A DNA stretch of 22,932 nucleotides from an uncultured Bacillota bacterium (GTDB lineage Bacteria; Bacillota; Clostridia; Peptostreptococcales; Anaerovoracaceae), in assembly GCA_958448635.1 (NCBI GenBank), contig CAUDEQ010000029.1:1-22932 (forward strand), read 5' to 3'. The position numbers were made by a program, and so were the translations under genes. Below the pieces are notes generated by a model. That model was given only the letters and a program-made list of their open reading frames with translations. It had not been told where the DNA came from and searched no databases. Positions 13,002-21,586 of this stretch are shown piece by piece. Numbering within the stretch: position 1 is the first letter of the stretch; every line of letters starts with the position of its first letter.

Positions 13002-13874
13002 ATGAAAATGAGAATATCCGAAATGTTTGCAAGCAAGAAGCCTGTTTTTTCCCTGGAAATATTCCCGCCGAAAAAGAAGGCGAACATCGAGACCATATAC
13101 GATACGGTGGCGCAGCTTACGGTGTGCAGACCTGATTTCATAAGCGTTACATACGGTGCGGGCGGCAACATGGCAGATAATTCCACATGTGAGATAGCTT
13201 CCAAGATAAAAAAGGATTACGGCATCGAAGGCGTGGCGCACCTCACCTGCGTCAATTCCTCAAGGGAGGACGTCAAGGAGATGATAGACAGGTTTCACAA
13301 GGCCGACATAAAGAACGTGCTGGCGCTGCGTGGAGACATAGTTCCGGACCGGCCCAGAAAGGATGATTTTGCCCACGCCAATGAGCTGGCAATAGAGATT
13401 CAGAGAAAGTGTAACGACGATCTGGATATCCTCGGGGCATGCTATCCGGAGGGACATTATGAGAGCAGATCCCTCGATGAGGATATACATAATCTGAAGT
13501 ACAAAATAGGAGCGGGAGCCAATGTGCTGATAACGCAGCTCTTCTTTGACAACAAGTGCTTCTATGAATTCATAGGCAAGGCCAGAATGATGGGAATAAA
13601 AGTGCCTGTTTCCGCAGGCATAATGCCTATAGTAAATTCCAGACAGATAGAGAGGACGGTGGCTCTCAGCGGTGCCAGCCTGCCTCCTGAATTCACCAAG
13701 ATGATCAGTACCTATGAATACGATCCGGAGGGGCTGTTTGAGGCAGGTATAGCATATGCTGTAGGACAGATAAGGGACCTCATCACCAACGGTGTGGACG
13801 GCATACATCTGTACACCATGAACAATCCTAAGGTGGCTCTCAAGGTATACGAAGAGATAAAGGATCTGCTGTAG
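13002..13874 (+). CDS. metF: Methylenetetrahydrofolate reductase
   Basis: The 290-residue flavoenzyme reduces 5,10-methylene-THF to 5-methyl-THF, the methyl donor for the methionine synthase encoded downstream. The N-terminus VFSLEIFPPKKKANIE contains the conserved catalytic Glu19. FISVTYGAGGN, LRGDIVPDRP and the TQLFFDNKCFYEF segment are typical of the TIM-barrel catalytic domain. Length matches bacterial MetF, with no regulatory extension. A GAAAGGA site lies five bases before the ATG. No partner zinc protein (MetV of acetogens) is adjacent, which argues for a biosynthetic role in methionine formation rather than a Wood-Ljungdahl cluster. It heads a four-gene operon. Confidence 0.97.
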   Translation: MKMRISEMFASKKPVFSLEIFPPKKKANIETIYDTVAQLTVCRPDFISVTYGAGGNMADNSTCEIASKIKKDYGIEGVAHLTCVNSSREDVKEMIDRFHKADIKNVLALRGDIVPDRPRKDDFAHANELAIEIQRKCNDDLDILGACYPEGHYESRSLDEDIHNLKYKIGAGANVLITQLFFDNKCFYEFIGKARMMGIKVPVSAGIMPIVNSRQIERTVALSGASLPPEFTKMISTYEYDPEGLFEAGIAYAVGQIRDLITNGVDGIHLYTMNNPKVALKVYEEIKDLL

Positions 13875-13893
13875 TGTAGCATCGGAGGATACA

Positions 13894-13913
13894 GGCAGCT
13901 GCGTGAGGCTGCC
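13894..13913 (+). other. Small intercistronic hairpin between metF and the next gene
   Basis: GGCAGC (13894-13899) and GCTGCC (13908-13913) form a perfect six-base stem with an eight-base loop, 14 bases before the next start codon. No T tract follows. It may adjust message stability or translation of the downstream gene. Confidence 0.35.
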
Positions 13914-13927
13914 GGAGCAGGAGAAGT

Positions 13928-14593
13928 ATGAAAATAGATATAACACGTCCCGTGGACAGGGAGCAATGGCTTGAGACTCTTCATGTAAAGGGCAATGCTG
14001 ACAGCCGGCTGATGGAAAGCCTGCAGGAGGCGGAACGCATCCTTCTGAAGGAAGCCGGCCCCAAGGCTGTATACAGGCTGATGGACAGGCAGCTTTTTCA
14101 CAGCGAGGGCTTTTCAATAGAGAAGCATCTGGAGGGCTGTCATAAAGTGATAATAATGGGTCTGACCCTGGGCTCGGGAGTTGACAGCCTTATAAGACGG
14201 ACTCAGATAACGGATATGCCCACTGCGGTGCTGATAGATGCCGGAGCATCTGTGCTGATAGAGCAGCTTGCCGATGAATATCAGCGATATATATGCGACA
14301 GTCTGGCGGAGACTGAAGGCGGCGTGGGCAATATATACACAACATCTCGCTTCAGTCCGGGATACGGCGATTATCCCGTTACGGAGCAGATGCGTGTTCT
14401 CAGGTATCTGGACGCCGGAAGGAAGATAGGCCTCACGGTAACAGCGGAAAGCCTGATGGTACCGAGAAAGTCGATAACGGCTGTGATGGGACTTTCCGAC
14501 CGTCCTGTGACGGGGAGGCCGGCGACATGCGGTGAATGTGTTCTTAAGGATAAATGTGAATTGAGAAAAGAGGGGAAATTCTGTGGCGATTGA
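13928..14593 (+). CDS. Stand-alone MetH reactivation-domain protein with a C-terminal Cys cluster
   Basis: The 221-residue protein corresponds to the C-terminal AdoMet-binding reactivation domain of cobalamin-dependent methionine synthase, here as a separate polypeptide. The hallmark RFSPGYGDYP (141-150) and the SLMVPRKSITAVMGLS segment are present. Reactivation returns oxidised Co(II) cobalamin to the active state by reductive methylation. The last 21 residues add Cys201-X2-Cys204-X5-Cys210-X8-Cys219, a pattern that could bind a metal or Fe-S cluster and that standard fused MetH lacks. The next gene, metH, lacks this domain and overlaps it by 11 bases, so the two products almost certainly work together. 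AGGAG lies just upstream of ATG 13928. Confidence 0.92.
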   Translation: MKIDITRPVDREQWLETLHVKGNADSRLMESLQEAERILLKEAGPKAVYRLMDRQLFHSEGFSIEKHLEGCHKVIIMGLTLGSGVDSLIRRTQITDMPTAVLIDAGASVLIEQLADEYQRYICDSLAETEGGVGNIYTTSRFSPGYGDYPVTEQMRVLRYLDAGRKIGLTVTAESLMVPRKSITAVMGLSDRPVTGRPATCGECVLKDKCELRKEGKFCGD

Positions 14594-17048
14594 TTTTAAG
14601 AAAAAGGTATATGTACTTGACGGAGCAATGGGTACGATGCTCCAGAGATCGGGAATGGGTTCGGATGAAACCAGTACTCACTTCGGGCAGACGCATCCGG
14701 AAATACTGAAGGACATACATAAGCAGTATGTGGATGCAGGAGCCGATATCATATATGCTGCTACATTCGGAATCAACAGATACAAGATAGATGAGCTGGA
14801 TGTGACACTGGAGGAAGCTGTCAATGTTGCCATGACGGCAGCATCGGAGGCCAGGAGAGAGGCGGCGCAGCAGGGACGAGACGTCAAGGTGGCTCTGGGC
14901 CTTGGTCCCATAGGGGAGCTGCTGGAGCCCATGGGAACTCTCAGCTTCGAAGATGCATACGAGACCTTCGCACAGGTGGTGAGAGCAGCCGTAAAGGAGG
15001 ATGTCTGCTGTGCTCCTGAGATGCTTCCCGATCTGGCTGTCATCGAGACGATGACGGATCTGTATGAGGTGAAGGCTGCGGTACTGGCAGTAAAGGAAAA
15101 TTCACGGCTGCCCGTGATGGTATCCATGACCTTCGAAGAAAACGAAAGAACCTTTACTGGAACCGATCTTGAATCCATGGCTGTCACTCTGGAGGGACTG
15201 GGTGTTGATGCCATCGGTATCAACTGCTCTCTCGGGCCTGTGGAGATCCTTCCCATGGCCGGAAAGCTCAGACAGCTTACGGAACTCCCTGTATTTGCCA
15301 AGCCAAATGCAGGACTGCCGGATCCTGCTACGGGAGAATACGATATAACATGCGGTGAATTCGTCGACTGTATGGCGGAGTATATCGACATGGGGATAAA
15401 CATGATAGGAGGCTGCTGCGGAACTGATCCCGAATATATCAGGGGGCTTGCGGCGGCCAGAGATGCGCATGGCTCGGCAGGCGATGATGAAGAGGCGGCT
15501 GCCGTGAGAATATGTGACGAAAGCGGCGCTGAGGACAGGAGAGCAGCGGAGAAGACTCTCAGGCTCTGCAGCGGCAGCAGCGTGGTGAATGTGGATCACG
15601 TCACGGTGATAGGAGAGAGGATCAATCCAACAGGTAAAAAACGCCTGAAGCAGGCTCTGCTGGAGGAGGATTTTGACTATATCATGAATCAGGCCATCGA
15701 GCAGATAGAAGCCGGCGCCGAGATACTGGACGTCAACGTGGGAGTGCCTTCGCTGGACGATGTCAGGATGCTGCCCATGACGGTGAAGAAGCTGCAGTCC
15801 ATAACAGATGTGCCGCTTCAGATAGATTCGTCAAACCCTGAAGCCATAGAAGCTGCTCTCAGAGTATACAACGGCAAGGCGATAGTCAACTCTGTCAACG
15901 GTGAGAGAAAGGTGATGGATGAGATACTGCCCATCGTAAAGAAATACGGCGCTGCCGTGGTGGGACTAACCCTGGACGAGAACGGTATCCCGGAGACAGC
16001 GGAGGGGCGCTTTGCAATAGCCGAAAGGATACTGGAAAAGGCTCTGAGCCTGGGCATACCACGAGAGGATGTCATAATAGACTGTCTTACTCTTACGGTG
16101 TCCGCACAGCAGAAGGAGGCCGCAGAGACATTGAAGGCTGTCAGACTGGTGAAGGAAATATTGGGCCTTAAGACGGCGCTGGGAGTATCGAATATCAGCT
16201 TCGGTCTGCCTGCAAGAGGTATCGTCAACAGAACCTTCCTGACGATGGCCATGGAAAACGGGCTGGATCTTCCCATAATAAATCCCAACGATGAAGACAT
16301 GATGGCAAGCATAATGGCGTTTAACGTCCTTAAGAACGTCGATGAGAATGCTGTCAGATATATAGAAAGATACGCAGATACAGCGACAGCTGCGGAAAGC
16401 AAGACGTCTGTTCATGACGGAGCTGCACCTGATATTTTCCATTGCATTGAAAAGGGAATGAAGAAGGATGCCGCTGCGGCAGTGGAGAGGCTCCTGACGG
16501 AGAAGGAGGAGATGGCGGTGGTTAACGAATATCTCATTCCGGCGTTGGACAGAGTCGGAAAGGGCTTTGAAAAGGGCACCATCTTCCTGCCTCAGATGCT
16601 GCAGGCTGCAGGAGCTGCACAGGCGGGCTTCGATGTGATAAAAGACAGGCTTGCCGCCGGCGACAGAGAGGTGGCTTCCCACGGTCAGGTGGTGGTGGCC
16701 ACGGTGAAGGGAGATATCCACGATATAGGAAAGAACATCGTCAAGGTGATAATGGAAAATTACGGCTACAGGATGATAGATCTGGGAAGGGATGTGCCTA
16801 AGGAGGAAATCGTCAGAGTTGTCAAGGAAAAGGACGTCAGGCTGGTGGGTCTCAGCGCATTGATGACCACCACCCTCAAGAGCATGGAGGAGACCATAGA
16901 AGCCATAAGGCGGGAGGCCCCTCAATGCAGGATAATGACGGGAGGAGCCGTACTCACGGAGGAGTACGCCCTTAAAATAGGCGCAGATTATTACTGTAAG
17001 GATGCGATGAAGTCCGTCGAAGCGGCACAGGAGGTATTCGATGAATAA
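14583..17048 (+). CDS. metH: Cobalamin-dependent methionine synthase lacking the reactivation domain
   Basis: The 821-residue enzyme transfers the methyl group of 5-methyl-THF through cobalamin to homocysteine. Domains in order: homocysteine-binding barrel (1-295) beginning VLDGAMGTML, with zinc ligands Cys215, Cys278 and Cys279; pterin-binding barrel (about 338-600) with NPTGKKRLKQALL and DVNVGVPSLDD; a helical cap (about 615-690); and the B12 domain with DIHDIGKN (711-718), whose His713 is the lower cobalt ligand. The usual fourth domain is absent and encoded by the preceding gene. Translation starts at GTG 14583, within the previous frame, after AGAGGGG. A linker rich in Glu, Asp and Ala (about 297-330) separates the two barrels. 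The downstream zinc-ribbon gene overlaps its end by eight bases. Confidence 0.97.
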   Translation: MAIDFKKKVYVLDGAMGTMLQRSGMGSDETSTHFGQTHPEILKDIHKQYVDAGADIIYAATFGINRYKIDELDVTLEEAVNVAMTAASEARREAAQQGRDVKVALGLGPIGELLEPMGTLSFEDAYETFAQVVRAAVKEDVCCAPEMLPDLAVIETMTDLYEVKAAVLAVKENSRLPVMVSMTFEENERTFTGTDLESMAVTLEGLGVDAIGINCSLGPVEILPMAGKLRQLTELPVFAKPNAGLPDPATGEYDITCGEFVDCMAEYIDMGINMIGGCCGTDPEYIRGLAAARDAHGSAGDDEEAAAVRICDESGAEDRRAAEKTLRLCSGSSVVNVDHVTVIGERINPTGKKRLKQALLEEDFDYIMNQAIEQIEAGAEILDVNVGVPSLDDVRMLPMTVKKLQSITDVPLQIDSSNPEAIEAALRVYNGKAIVNSVNGERKVMDEILPIVKKYGAAVVGLTLDENGIPETAEGRFAIAERILEKALSLGIPREDVIIDCLTLTVSAQQKEAAETLKAVRLVKEILGLKTALGVSNISFGLPARGIVNRTFLTMAMENGLDLPIINPNDEDMMASIMAFNVLKNVDENAVRYIERYADTATAAESKTSVHDGAAPDIFHCIEKGMKKDAAAAVERLLTEKEEMAVVNEYLIPALDRVGKGFEKGTIFLPQMLQAAGAAQAGFDVIKDRLAAGDREVASHGQVVVATVKGDIHDIGKNIVKVIMENYGYRMIDLGRDVPKEEIVRVVKEKDVRLVGLSALMTTTLKSMEETIEAIRREAPQCRIMTGGAVLTEEYALKIGADYYCKDAMKSVEAAQEVFDE

Positions 17049-17436
17049 TTTCAGGATGTGGTTGGCAAATTTTATGAGGGGAAGATACGGGACAGATGAT
17101 CTCAACAAGTTCCTGCTGGTAATAGCGGTGGTGCTTATCATCATAGATATATTCGTGAGATCATGGTTTGTGGATGCGCTCACTGTACTGCTGCTCATAT
17201 ACATCTACTGCAGAATGTTTTCCAGAAATATAAATGCAAGATACATGGAAAATCAGAGGTTCCTGGGATTTATGTCGAGATTCAGAGGAGGAAGGACGTC
17301 GGGCTTCAGCAGAGACCAGTCTCACAGGATCCTCAGATGTCCCGGCTGCGGCTCTCAGCTGAGGGTTCCGAAGGGAGCCGGGAATATCATGATAAGCTGT
17401 CCGCACTGCGGTACTAAATTCCAGAAAAAGGTATGA
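17041..17436 (+). CDS. Small membrane protein with a C-terminal zinc ribbon
   Basis: The 131-residue protein has a basic/aromatic N-terminal stretch, two hydrophobic segments (about residues 24-39 and 42-58) likely forming a membrane hairpin, a basic Arg/Asn-rich linker (59-95), and a zinc ribbon with Cys100-X2-Cys103 and Cys120-X2-Cys123 at the C-terminus. The ribbon would face the cytoplasm if the basic linker follows the positive-inside rule. I do not know its function. It overlaps metH by eight bases and so is probably translated with it, although similar proteins occur in other contexts and the link to methionine may be incidental. Confidence 0.82.
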   Translation: MNNFRMWLANFMRGRYGTDDLNKFLLVIAVVLIIIDIFVRSWFVDALTVLLLIYIYCRMFSRNINARYMENQRFLGFMSRFRGGRTSGFSRDQSHRILRCPGCGSQLRVPKGAGNIMISCPHCGTKFQKKV

Positions 17437-17470
17437 CAGGCGGACTGCATAAAATCATATGGTGCTCAAA

Positions 17471-17554
17471 GCATCGTGTTAAGTGCAGCGGAGCAGGCGG
17501 CATGTGAGGAAGATGGGCAAAGCTGCCGGAGGGTCGAGGTGCGAAGCATGATGC
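17471..17554 (+). promoter_or_regulatory. Possible structured 5' leader of glnA
   Basis: In the 151-base gap before glnA, GCATCGTG (17471-17478) can pair with CATGATGC (17547-17554, one G-T pair) as a closing stem. Inside it GGCGGC (17496-17501) can pair with GCTGCC (17522-17527). The closing stem ends 33 bases before the glnA start. I do not recognise a known riboswitch or T-box motif, and a clear promoter is not visible. This may be a regulated leader or chance pairing. Confidence 0.3.
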
Positions 17555-17587
17555 ATCAAAAGTATAAATTTAATAAAGGAGAGGCAT

Positions 17588-19018
17588 ATGTTCAATTCAT
17601 TTAAGGATGTAAAAGCGTTCATCAAGGAAAAGGACGTCAGGATGGTTGACTTCATGATGATCGACATCAACGGAAGATGGAGACATCTCACCATTCCTGC
17701 AGACAGATTTACTGAAGACACCATGAGGAACGGTATCGGCTTTGACGGCAGCAACTACGGGTTTGCTCCCGTGGAAAAGAGCGACATGGTATTCATACCA
17801 GACATTTCGACGGCATACATGGATCCATTCATGAAAATCCCTACGCTGGCAATGATAGGCGATGTGTATGTTATAGGGGTGCCGGAAAATCACAGATTCG
17901 ATCAGGACCCCAGAAATGTCGCCAAGCATGCGGAGGAGTACCTGAAATCGACAGGCATCGCCGATGAGCTGAGAATAGGACCGGAATTCGAATTCCATGT
18001 ATTCGACCATGTGAGCTTTTCCACCGATCCCAATGAATCCGGCTTCATCATAGATACGGAGCAGGCTGAATGGAATACGGGGAAGAGAGAGTACAACCTG
18101 GGCTACAAGATGCCTCACAAGGGCGGATATCATATGGCTCCGCCTCAGGATATACTTTATGATTACAGAAGCAGAGTGACCATGCTGATGGAGGGCATGG
18201 GCATCAAGGTCAAGTATCACCATCACGAGGTGGGCGGTCCCGGTCAGGCTGAGATAGAGGTTGAGTTCGGGGGCATAACCGAGATGGCGGACAAGACGAT
18301 GATGACGAAGTATCTGATAAAGAACGAGGCCATCGCAGAGGGAAGAACGGCGACATTCATGCCGAAGCCTGTACATGCCGAAGCCGGCAACGGTATGCAC
18401 GTGCATATGCATCTCTTCAAGGACGGTGAGCCGCTGTTCTACGATGAAAACGGATATTCACAGCTTTCGGAAACTGCAATGCAGTTCATGGGAGGAATAT
18501 TGAGGCATATTAAGGCTCTTTGCGCCTTTACAAACCCTAGCACAAATTCCTTCAAGAGGCTCGTTCCCGGATATGAAGCCCCGGTGACGATAGGCTTTGC
18601 CACTGCAAACAGAAGCTCTGTCATAAGGATACCTGCATATGCCAAGGATCCCGACAAGAAGCGTTTTGAGATAAGAAATCCTGACGGCACGTGCAATCCT
18701 TATTATGCCTTTGCCGCCATCCTCATGGCAGGCATCGACGGGATCAAAAATAAGATCGATCCCGTTGCGGAAGGATACGGCCCTTACGATTTCAATCTGT
18801 ACTCCCTGAGCGATGAGGACAAGAAAAAGATAAAGAGCCTGCCTCATACACTGGAGGAGGCAATAGATGAGCTGGAAAAGGATCACGGCTTCCTGACGGA
18901 GGGAGGAGTGTTCCCTGAGAGGCTGATCGAGATATGGATAGCCAACAAGAGGGCGGATAACATGAGACATGTCCAGATGCCTACGCCGCTGGAATTCGAG
19001 ATGTACTACGATCTTTAA
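17588..19018 (+). CDS. glnA: Glutamine synthetase, type I
   Basis: The 476-residue dodecameric GSI enzyme makes glutamine from glutamate, ammonia and ATP. Visible parts are the N-terminal beta-grasp with FMMIDINGRWRHLTIPADRF, GFDGSNYGFAPVEKSDM, the GPEFEFHVFD metal ligands, HHHEVGGPGQAEIEVEF, the HVHMHLF segment, NRSSVIRIPAY, and the ending PTPLEFEMYYDL. The segment FNLYSL places Tyr405 where enterobacterial GS carries its adenylylated Tyr (NLYDLP). No adenylyltransferase gene is in the window, so regulation by adenylylation is only a possibility. AAAGGAGAG is just upstream of the start. No GlnR-type regulator is adjacent. Confidence 0.97.
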   Translation: MFNSFKDVKAFIKEKDVRMVDFMMIDINGRWRHLTIPADRFTEDTMRNGIGFDGSNYGFAPVEKSDMVFIPDISTAYMDPFMKIPTLAMIGDVYVIGVPENHRFDQDPRNVAKHAEEYLKSTGIADELRIGPEFEFHVFDHVSFSTDPNESGFIIDTEQAEWNTGKREYNLGYKMPHKGGYHMAPPQDILYDYRSRVTMLMEGMGIKVKYHHHEVGGPGQAEIEVEFGGITEMADKTMMTKYLIKNEAIAEGRTATFMPKPVHAEAGNGMHVHMHLFKDGEPLFYDENGYSQLSETAMQFMGGILRHIKALCAFTNPSTNSFKRLVPGYEAPVTIGFATANRSSVIRIPAYAKDPDKKRFEIRNPDGTCNPYYAFAAILMAGIDGIKNKIDPVAEGYGPYDFNLYSLSDEDKKKIKSLPHTLEEAIDELEKDHGFLTEGGVFPERLIEIWIANKRADNMRHVQMPTPLEFEMYYDL

Positions 19019-19035
19019 GCTCATGCTTGCAGGAC

Positions 19036-19041
19036 TATAAT
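19036..19041 (+). promoter_or_regulatory. Candidate -10 element for the MFS gene
   Basis: TATAAT lies between glnA and the transporter gene, with only a weak -35 (TTTAAG, 19014-19019) at 16 bases. If used, transcription starts near 19048, leaving a leader of under 20 bases with no good ribosome site. Confidence 0.35.
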
Positions 19042-19064
19042 ATCAGGATGGAATTTAGATATAC

Positions 19065-20309
19065 ATGAAGAAACTGTTGAATCTGGAATATGCCGGCATA
19101 CACGGCGCATACTGGATGTTCTACGGAGTGATAAGCAGCTTTGCCAGCGTGTTTCTGCTGGCAAAGGGCTTTTCCAACTGGCACATCGGACTGGTGTTGG
19201 CTGTGGCAAATGTGCTGGCGGTGGTCATGCAGCCTCTGGTTGCAGATATCGCCGACAGGTCCGGGAGACTGTCTGTAATAGGAATAAGCAAAATACTTAC
19301 CGTGATGATGATGGCAGCGACAACATGCCTCTTTATCATGGACGGCAGTATGGCGGCGCTGTCCGTCATATTTGTGCTGCTCATAGCTTGGCACACGATT
19401 CTCAGACCTCTCTTCAATTCCCTGACCTTCATACTGGAGAAAACGGGAGTGGACATAAATTTTGGAGTTGCAAGGAGCATGGGCTCTCTGACATATGCGG
19501 CGTTGGTGGCTGTGCTGGGGACAGTGGTGGAAAAATACGGAGTTATGACACTGCCTGTTACAGGGGAGCTAATACTGGTGATGCTGCTTCTTAGCCTCAT
19601 TGTCACGGGACGCTCGTATAAAAAAGGTATGAGGATCAGAGATAATGGCGTGAAGGAATCGTGCGGCGAGGCTCTGACCGACACCGACGATGGCGACGGC
19701 GAAAGTGAGACGGAGGCTGTGAACCTGATGATGTTCATCAGGAGAAACAAGCTTTTCTTCATCGTGAACCTCGGCGTAATAGGGCTGTATTTCAGCAATT
19801 CCGTCCTCAACAACTATATGATGCAGATAGTAGACGGGGTGGGAGGCACCAGTGAGGATATGGGAAGGATCCTGTCGGTTATGGCCTTCTGTGAGATACC
19901 TGCGCTGGTATGCTTCGACTGGCTAAGAAAGAGGTTTTCCTGTCAGGGTATGATAAAGGTGGCAGCCGTAGGCTTTACTGTGAAAATCGCAATGTGTTGG
20001 CTTGCCGATTCCGTTACCATGATACTGATAGCGCAGTTTGCCCAGATGGTGTCCTTCGGATTGTTCGTGCCGGCAATGGTGAGATTCATAGATGAGATAA
20101 TGAGCAAGGGAGAGGCCGTCAAGGGGCAGGCCCTGTTCACCACCATGGTTACGGCTACGACTGTGATATCCAGTCTGTTGGGAGGAGCCATTCTCGATAT
20201 GGGCGGCGCCAAGACTCTGACCTTTACGTCTACGCTTGTCACTGCTGCAGGAGCTGCCGTGGTGATAGCGGCAGTCGGCAGGATCGAAAAAAAACAGAGA
20301 GTAAAATGA
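19065..20309 (+). CDS. MFS transporter, LacY/nucleoside-symporter-like
   Basis: The 414-residue integral membrane protein has about 12 hydrophobic segments in two halves joined by a long acidic loop (about residues 195-225, containing DTDDGDGE). The loop between segments 2 and 3 has DIADRSGR, a version of the MFS signature. The first segments (AGIHGAYWMFYGVISSFASV and QPLVADIADRSG) resemble the LacY/MFS_1-like branch that moves sugars or nucleosides with protons. The substrate cannot be read from the sequence. Its ribosome site is weak. A six-codon frame (19048-19068) ends over its start. The gene ends at a strong terminator. Confidence 0.85.
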   Translation: MKKLLNLEYAGIHGAYWMFYGVISSFASVFLLAKGFSNWHIGLVLAVANVLAVVMQPLVADIADRSGRLSVIGISKILTVMMMAATTCLFIMDGSMAALSVIFVLLIAWHTILRPLFNSLTFILEKTGVDINFGVARSMGSLTYAALVAVLGTVVEKYGVMTLPVTGELILVMLLLSLIVTGRSYKKGMRIRDNGVKESCGEALTDTDDGDGESETEAVNLMMFIRRNKLFFIVNLGVIGLYFSNSVLNNYMMQIVDGVGGTSEDMGRILSVMAFCEIPALVCFDWLRKRFSCQGMIKVAAVGFTVKIAMCWLADSVTMILIAQFAQMVSFGLFVPAMVRFIDEIMSKGEAVKGQALFTTMVTATTVISSLLGGAILDMGGAKTLTFTSTLVTAAGAAVVIAAVGRIEKKQRVK

Positions 20310-20349
20310 TTAAAAAATAAACGGAGACTGAAACGATTTTGATTGAGAA

Positions 20350-20383
20350 AATCCCCTGTACTTTGTACAGGGGATTGTTTTTA
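20350..20383. terminator. Bidirectional Rho-independent terminator
   Basis: A perfect 12-base stem, AATCCCCTGTAC (20350-20361) and GTACAGGGGATT (20365-20376), with a TTT loop, is followed by GTTTTT on the plus strand and preceded by AAAA, which gives a T run on the minus strand. It serves the MFS gene on one side and ychF, whose stop codon abuts it, on the other. Confidence 0.93.
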
Positions 20384-21472
20384 TACATTGAACAGAAAGT
20401 GCATCACGTCGCCGTCCTTTACGACGTATTCCTTTCCCTCGGATCTTACGAGACCCTTTTCCTTGGCTGTAGCCAGATTGCCGCCACATTCTATCAGCTT
20501 GTCATATGCTATGGTTTCGGCTCTTATGAAGCCCTTTTCAAAATCGGTGTGAATCTTACCTGCGGCTCCCGGGGCCTTGGTTCCGCGCTTGATTGTCCAA
20601 GCCCTGACCTCAGGCTCTCCTGCGGTCAGGAAGGATATGAGATCCAGAAGATGATAGGAAGCCTTTACCAGCTTATCGAGACCTGATTCGGCGATGCCCA
20701 GCTCTTCAAGGAACATTTCCTTTTCATCGTCCTCCAGCTCAGCCATTTCAGCCTCTATCTTGGCGCATACGACTATAACCTCGGCGCCTTCTGCAGCTGC
20801 ATATTCCCTGACAGCGGAAACAAATGGGTTGTCCTCTGCTGCTGCATCCTCCTCGGAAACATTGGCGGCATATATTATCGGCTTGTATGAAAGCAGATCG
20901 AGGCCTTTGGCGAAATCTGCCTCCTCATCTGTAAGCTCCATGGCTCTTGCAGATCGTCCTTCTCCAAGGAATTCATGGATCCTGTTGAGGAGATCCAGCT
21001 CCTTCTGAAGGCTCTTGTCGCCTTTGAGATTCTTAGTGGTTTTCTGTATCCTTCTTTCCAGAACCTCCATATCGGAAAGGATCAGCTCCGTGTTGATGGT
21101 TTCGATATCGGAAACGGGATCGATCCTGCCGTCCACATGAACCACATTGGGATCTTCGAAGCACCTTACCACATGAACGATGGCGGAAACCTCGCGTATA
21201 TGTCCCAGGAACTTGTTGCCAAGCCCTTCACCGTTGGAAGCGCCCTTTACGAGACCGGCTATATCGTAGAAATCTATCGTGGTGTATATGGTCTTTTTCG
21301 AATTGTACATTTCGTGGAGTACCTTTAGACGTTCATCGGGAACGGTCACGACTCCCACATTGGGCTCTATGGTGCAGAAGGGATAGTTTGCCGCCTCTGC
21401 GCCTGCCTTGGTTATTGCATTGAAAAGCGTACTTTTGCCTACGTTGGGCAGTCCTACGATTCCTAATTTCAT
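20381..21472 (-). CDS. ychF: Ribosome-associated ATPase/GTPase YchF (Obg family)
   Basis: The 363-residue protein has the YchF layout: P-loop GLPNVGKST (7-15), NYPFCTIEPNVG switch I, YDIAGLVKGASNGEGLG at switch II, the base-recognition motif NVSE in place of NKxD (which favours ATP over GTP), a coiled-coil insertion, and a C-terminal TGS domain ending in the hydrophobic MHFLFNV. It is conserved in nearly all bacteria and is tied to the ribosome and stress responses. The start at 21472 gives the standard N-terminus MKLGIVGLPN and is preceded by GAAAGGAG; an in-frame upstream ATG at 21571 adds 33 unrelated residues and is not used. lgt lies upstream on the same strand. Confidence 0.97.
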   Translation of the reverse strand: MKLGIVGLPNVGKSTLFNAITKAGAEAANYPFCTIEPNVGVVTVPDERLKVLHEMYNSKKTIYTTIDFYDIAGLVKGASNGEGLGNKFLGHIREVSAIVHVVRCFEDPNVVHVDGRIDPVSDIETINTELILSDMEVLERRIQKTTKNLKGDKSLQKELDLLNRIHEFLGEGRSARAMELTDEEADFAKGLDLLSYKPIIYAANVSEEDAAAEDNPFVSAVREYAAAEGAEVIVVCAKIEAEMAELEDDEKEMFLEELGIAESGLDKLVKASYHLLDLISFLTAGEPEVRAWTIKRGTKAPGAAGKIHTDFEKGFIRAETIAYDKLIECGGNLATAKEKGLVRSEGKEYVVKDGDVMHFLFNV

Positions 21473-21586
21473 GGTGAATTTATCTCCTTTCGATATCAGG
21501 CGCCGAGCTTCAGCGTCTGAGGTATGTCGTTTATCACTGCACGCCGGAACGAAGCTGATGGTTCCGCACATTTATAGGGGTAATCG

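Noticed and set aside
15966..17204. 412-codon open frame antisense to metH
   Set aside because: It lies opposite a fully recognisable metH and has no recognisable domain; it is a codon-bias shadow. The same holds for the 271-codon frame opposite glnA (17597-18412).
17437..17587. Known glutamine riboswitch or T-box upstream of glnA
   Set aside because: I see no conserved core of these classes; only unassigned pairing is reported.
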